Shown here: one piece after another, positions 19,347-20,316 of the stretch
Layout: each line of letters opens with the position of its first letter
Numbering within the stretch: the first letter of the stretch is position 1
Origin: Plakobranchus ocellatus
Lineage: Eukaryota; Mollusca; Gastropoda; Plakobranchidae
Direction: 5' to 3'
NCBI GenBank assembly: GCA_019648995.1
Contig: BLXT01002259.1
Location: 478,098 to 498,413 of the forward strand
Length of the DNA stretch: 20,316 nt
Made by a program: the position numbers and the translations under genes
Notes under the pieces: generated by a model
Told to the model about the DNA's origin: nothing
Database searches by the model: none
Seen by the model: only the letters and a program-made list of their open reading frames with translations

Positions 19347-20316
19347 ATGACAGACATCAGATGTCCCGTACCACAGTGTGATATTTCGTGGCCCTCAACC
19401 ACAGCACCTGAAGTACTCCTGAAGCTCCTTGACATGCACGAGAGGACCGCTCACCCATCTACTACCCCTACAACAGCGTCCATGACCACAAGGGTCAAAG
19501 CAGAGAAGGTGAAGCGCCCAGTAGTCTCTGCATCTGGGACGAGCGAAGAATGGACTTACTTTGCCCAACGTTGGTCTGAATACAAACAAGCCACACGGCT
19601 CACTGGCGAGGACATCATCTTTCAGCTCCTTGAGTACTGTGACGAGGCCCTTCGCAAGGACCTAACCAGGAGTTTCAGAAACCTCACGTCTTATGACGAG
19701 CCCACTCTCCTTGGCCACATAAAGTATCTAGCTGTCCGTCAAGAGAACGTGATGGTGGCTCGACTACAACTGCAACAAACGACGCAAGACAGAGATGAAC
19801 CAGTAAGAGCTTTCTCCGCACGCCTTAAGGGCCAAGCAAGTGTGTGCCAGTATAACATCCCATGCAAGTGCGGAGCCCAACTATCATACAGTGATCAAAA
19901 GGTAAGAGACACTCTCATTGTTGGCCTTGCTGATGAAGATATCCGCCTTGATGTGCTGGGCCAGGCCGACCAAGAGATGTCACTTGAGGAAACAATCCGC
20001 TTCATTGAAGCCAAAGAAAGTGGGAAGCGCTCTGCTGGTCGAATCAACCCCAAGCCAACAGCTGTACCTGTGGCAGTCGACGCAGCCAGTAGTACGTACA
20101 GGCAGATGGAGAGAAGACGGCTTCAAGGCGGGCCTCCAGATAGAAAAACTATCACTCAAAACCAACTATGCGGTCACTGTGGTAAAGCAGGACATAGCAG
20201 CAAGAAGCAGGAGCGCATGAACCACTGCCCTGCTTTCAACCATATTTGCAACAACTGTAACCTGCCACACCATTTTGAAAGTGTCTGCCGTAAATCCAGA
20301 CAGAAGCAACGCACCA
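19347..20316 (+). CDS. Retrotransposon Gag polyprotein, N-terminal 323 codons (runs off the window)
   Basis: The frame stays open from the first ATG after an in-frame stop at 19329 to the last base, so the 3' part is outside the window. Gag forms the virus-like particle of an LTR retrotransposon in the cytoplasm and binds its RNA. Visible parts: an N-terminal CCHH finger (C6-x4-C11 ... H31-x4-H36); a helical capsid-like region from about residue 65 (SEEWTYFAQRWSEYKQATR) to 232 (FIEAKESGKRSAGR); a linker; then a CGHC...GH...C motif from C275 and a canonical CCHC zinc knuckle from C301 (C-x2-C-x4-H-x4-C). As I recall, this Gag type is abundant in corals, anemones and molluscs and is followed by an aspartic protease and Ty3-like pol. 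It is more GC-rich than the host DNA around it, and no frameshift or stop is present. Family placement beyond Gag is inference. Confidence 0.88.
   Translation, partial: MTDIRCPVPQCDISWPSTTAPEVLLKLLDMHERTAHPSTTPTTASMTTRVKAEKVKRPVVSASGTSEEWTYFAQRWSEYKQATRLTGEDIIFQLLEYCDEALRKDLTRSFRNLTSYDEPTLLGHIKYLAVRQENVMVARLQLQQTTQDRDEPVRAFSARLKGQASVCQYNIPCKCGAQLSYSDQKVRDTLIVGLADEDIRLDVLGQADQEMSLEETIRFIEAKESGKRSAGRINPKPTAVPVAVDAASSTYRQMERRRLQGGPPDRKTITQNQLCGHCGKAGHSSKKQERMNHCPAFNHICNNCNLPHHFESVCRKSRQKQRT

Noticed and set aside
19226-19589. Minus-strand open frames near the Gag start
   Set aside because: They are antisense shadows of the Gag frame and the candidate LTR. The + strand frame has clear zinc motifs.
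1-20316. CRISPR array, operon-like cluster or defence-like gene set
   Set aside because: No short repeats with regular unique spacers, no closely packed genes and no bacterial start signals. The window is animal nuclear DNA with two isolated genes.

Overview
The window looks like nuclear DNA of an invertebrate animal, most likely a heterobranch gastropod (sea hare, sacoglossan or pulmonate snail). The reasons are: an AT-rich, gene-poor, repeat-laden background with many homopolymer runs; one intronless seven-transmembrane receptor whose motifs fit the gastropod chemosensory-receptor family as I recall it; tRNA-derived SINE debris; and the start of an LTR-retrotransposon-type Gag gene. Nothing suggests bacterial or viral gene organisation. 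Species assignment is inference only.

Only two protein genes can be supported. The first (11419-12525, + strand) is a complete 368-residue rhodopsin-like GPCR on a single coding exon, with a poly(A) signal 43 bases after its stop. The second (19347 to the window end, + strand) is the uninterrupted first 323 codons of a Gag polyprotein with an N-terminal CCHH finger and two C-terminal CCHC-type zinc motifs. Just upstream lies a possible 165-bp LTR. Every other open frame looks like chance in AT-rich DNA, a shadow of these genes, or a tandem-repeat artefact.

Layout. 1-2900: AT-rich non-coding DNA with one copy of a dispersed repeat (612-726), a short direct repeat (918-1049) and a 325/251-bp tandem duplication (1775-2350). 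2937-3168: a SINE-like insertion with a perfect 11-bp target-site duplication. 3170-8950: largely featureless apart from a SINE 3' end at 4497-4575. 8955-10342: a repeat cluster made of a SINE 3' fragment, a diverged ~215-bp repeat with a retroelement-like peptide, and a 90-bp minisatellite that was later split by a SINE carrying a 9-bp target-site duplication. 11.4-12.6 kb: the receptor gene. 13.3-13.7 kb: a hammerhead-like motif and a GC-richer island. 14.85-16.02 kb: a second cluster of tRNA-like and SINE sequence plus the second copy of the dispersed repeat. 16.0-19.17 kb: mostly featureless, with an (ATT)12 microsatellite and another SINE-like copy. 19.17-20.3 kb: the retrotransposon 5' end.

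The two genes have no evident functional link: one is a host sensory receptor, the other a mobile element. The most solid unusual observations are the two target-site duplications. One of them, when the SINE is removed, restores a 91-bp unit of the 90-bp array, so the order of events can be read. I found no convincing new multi-gene system.
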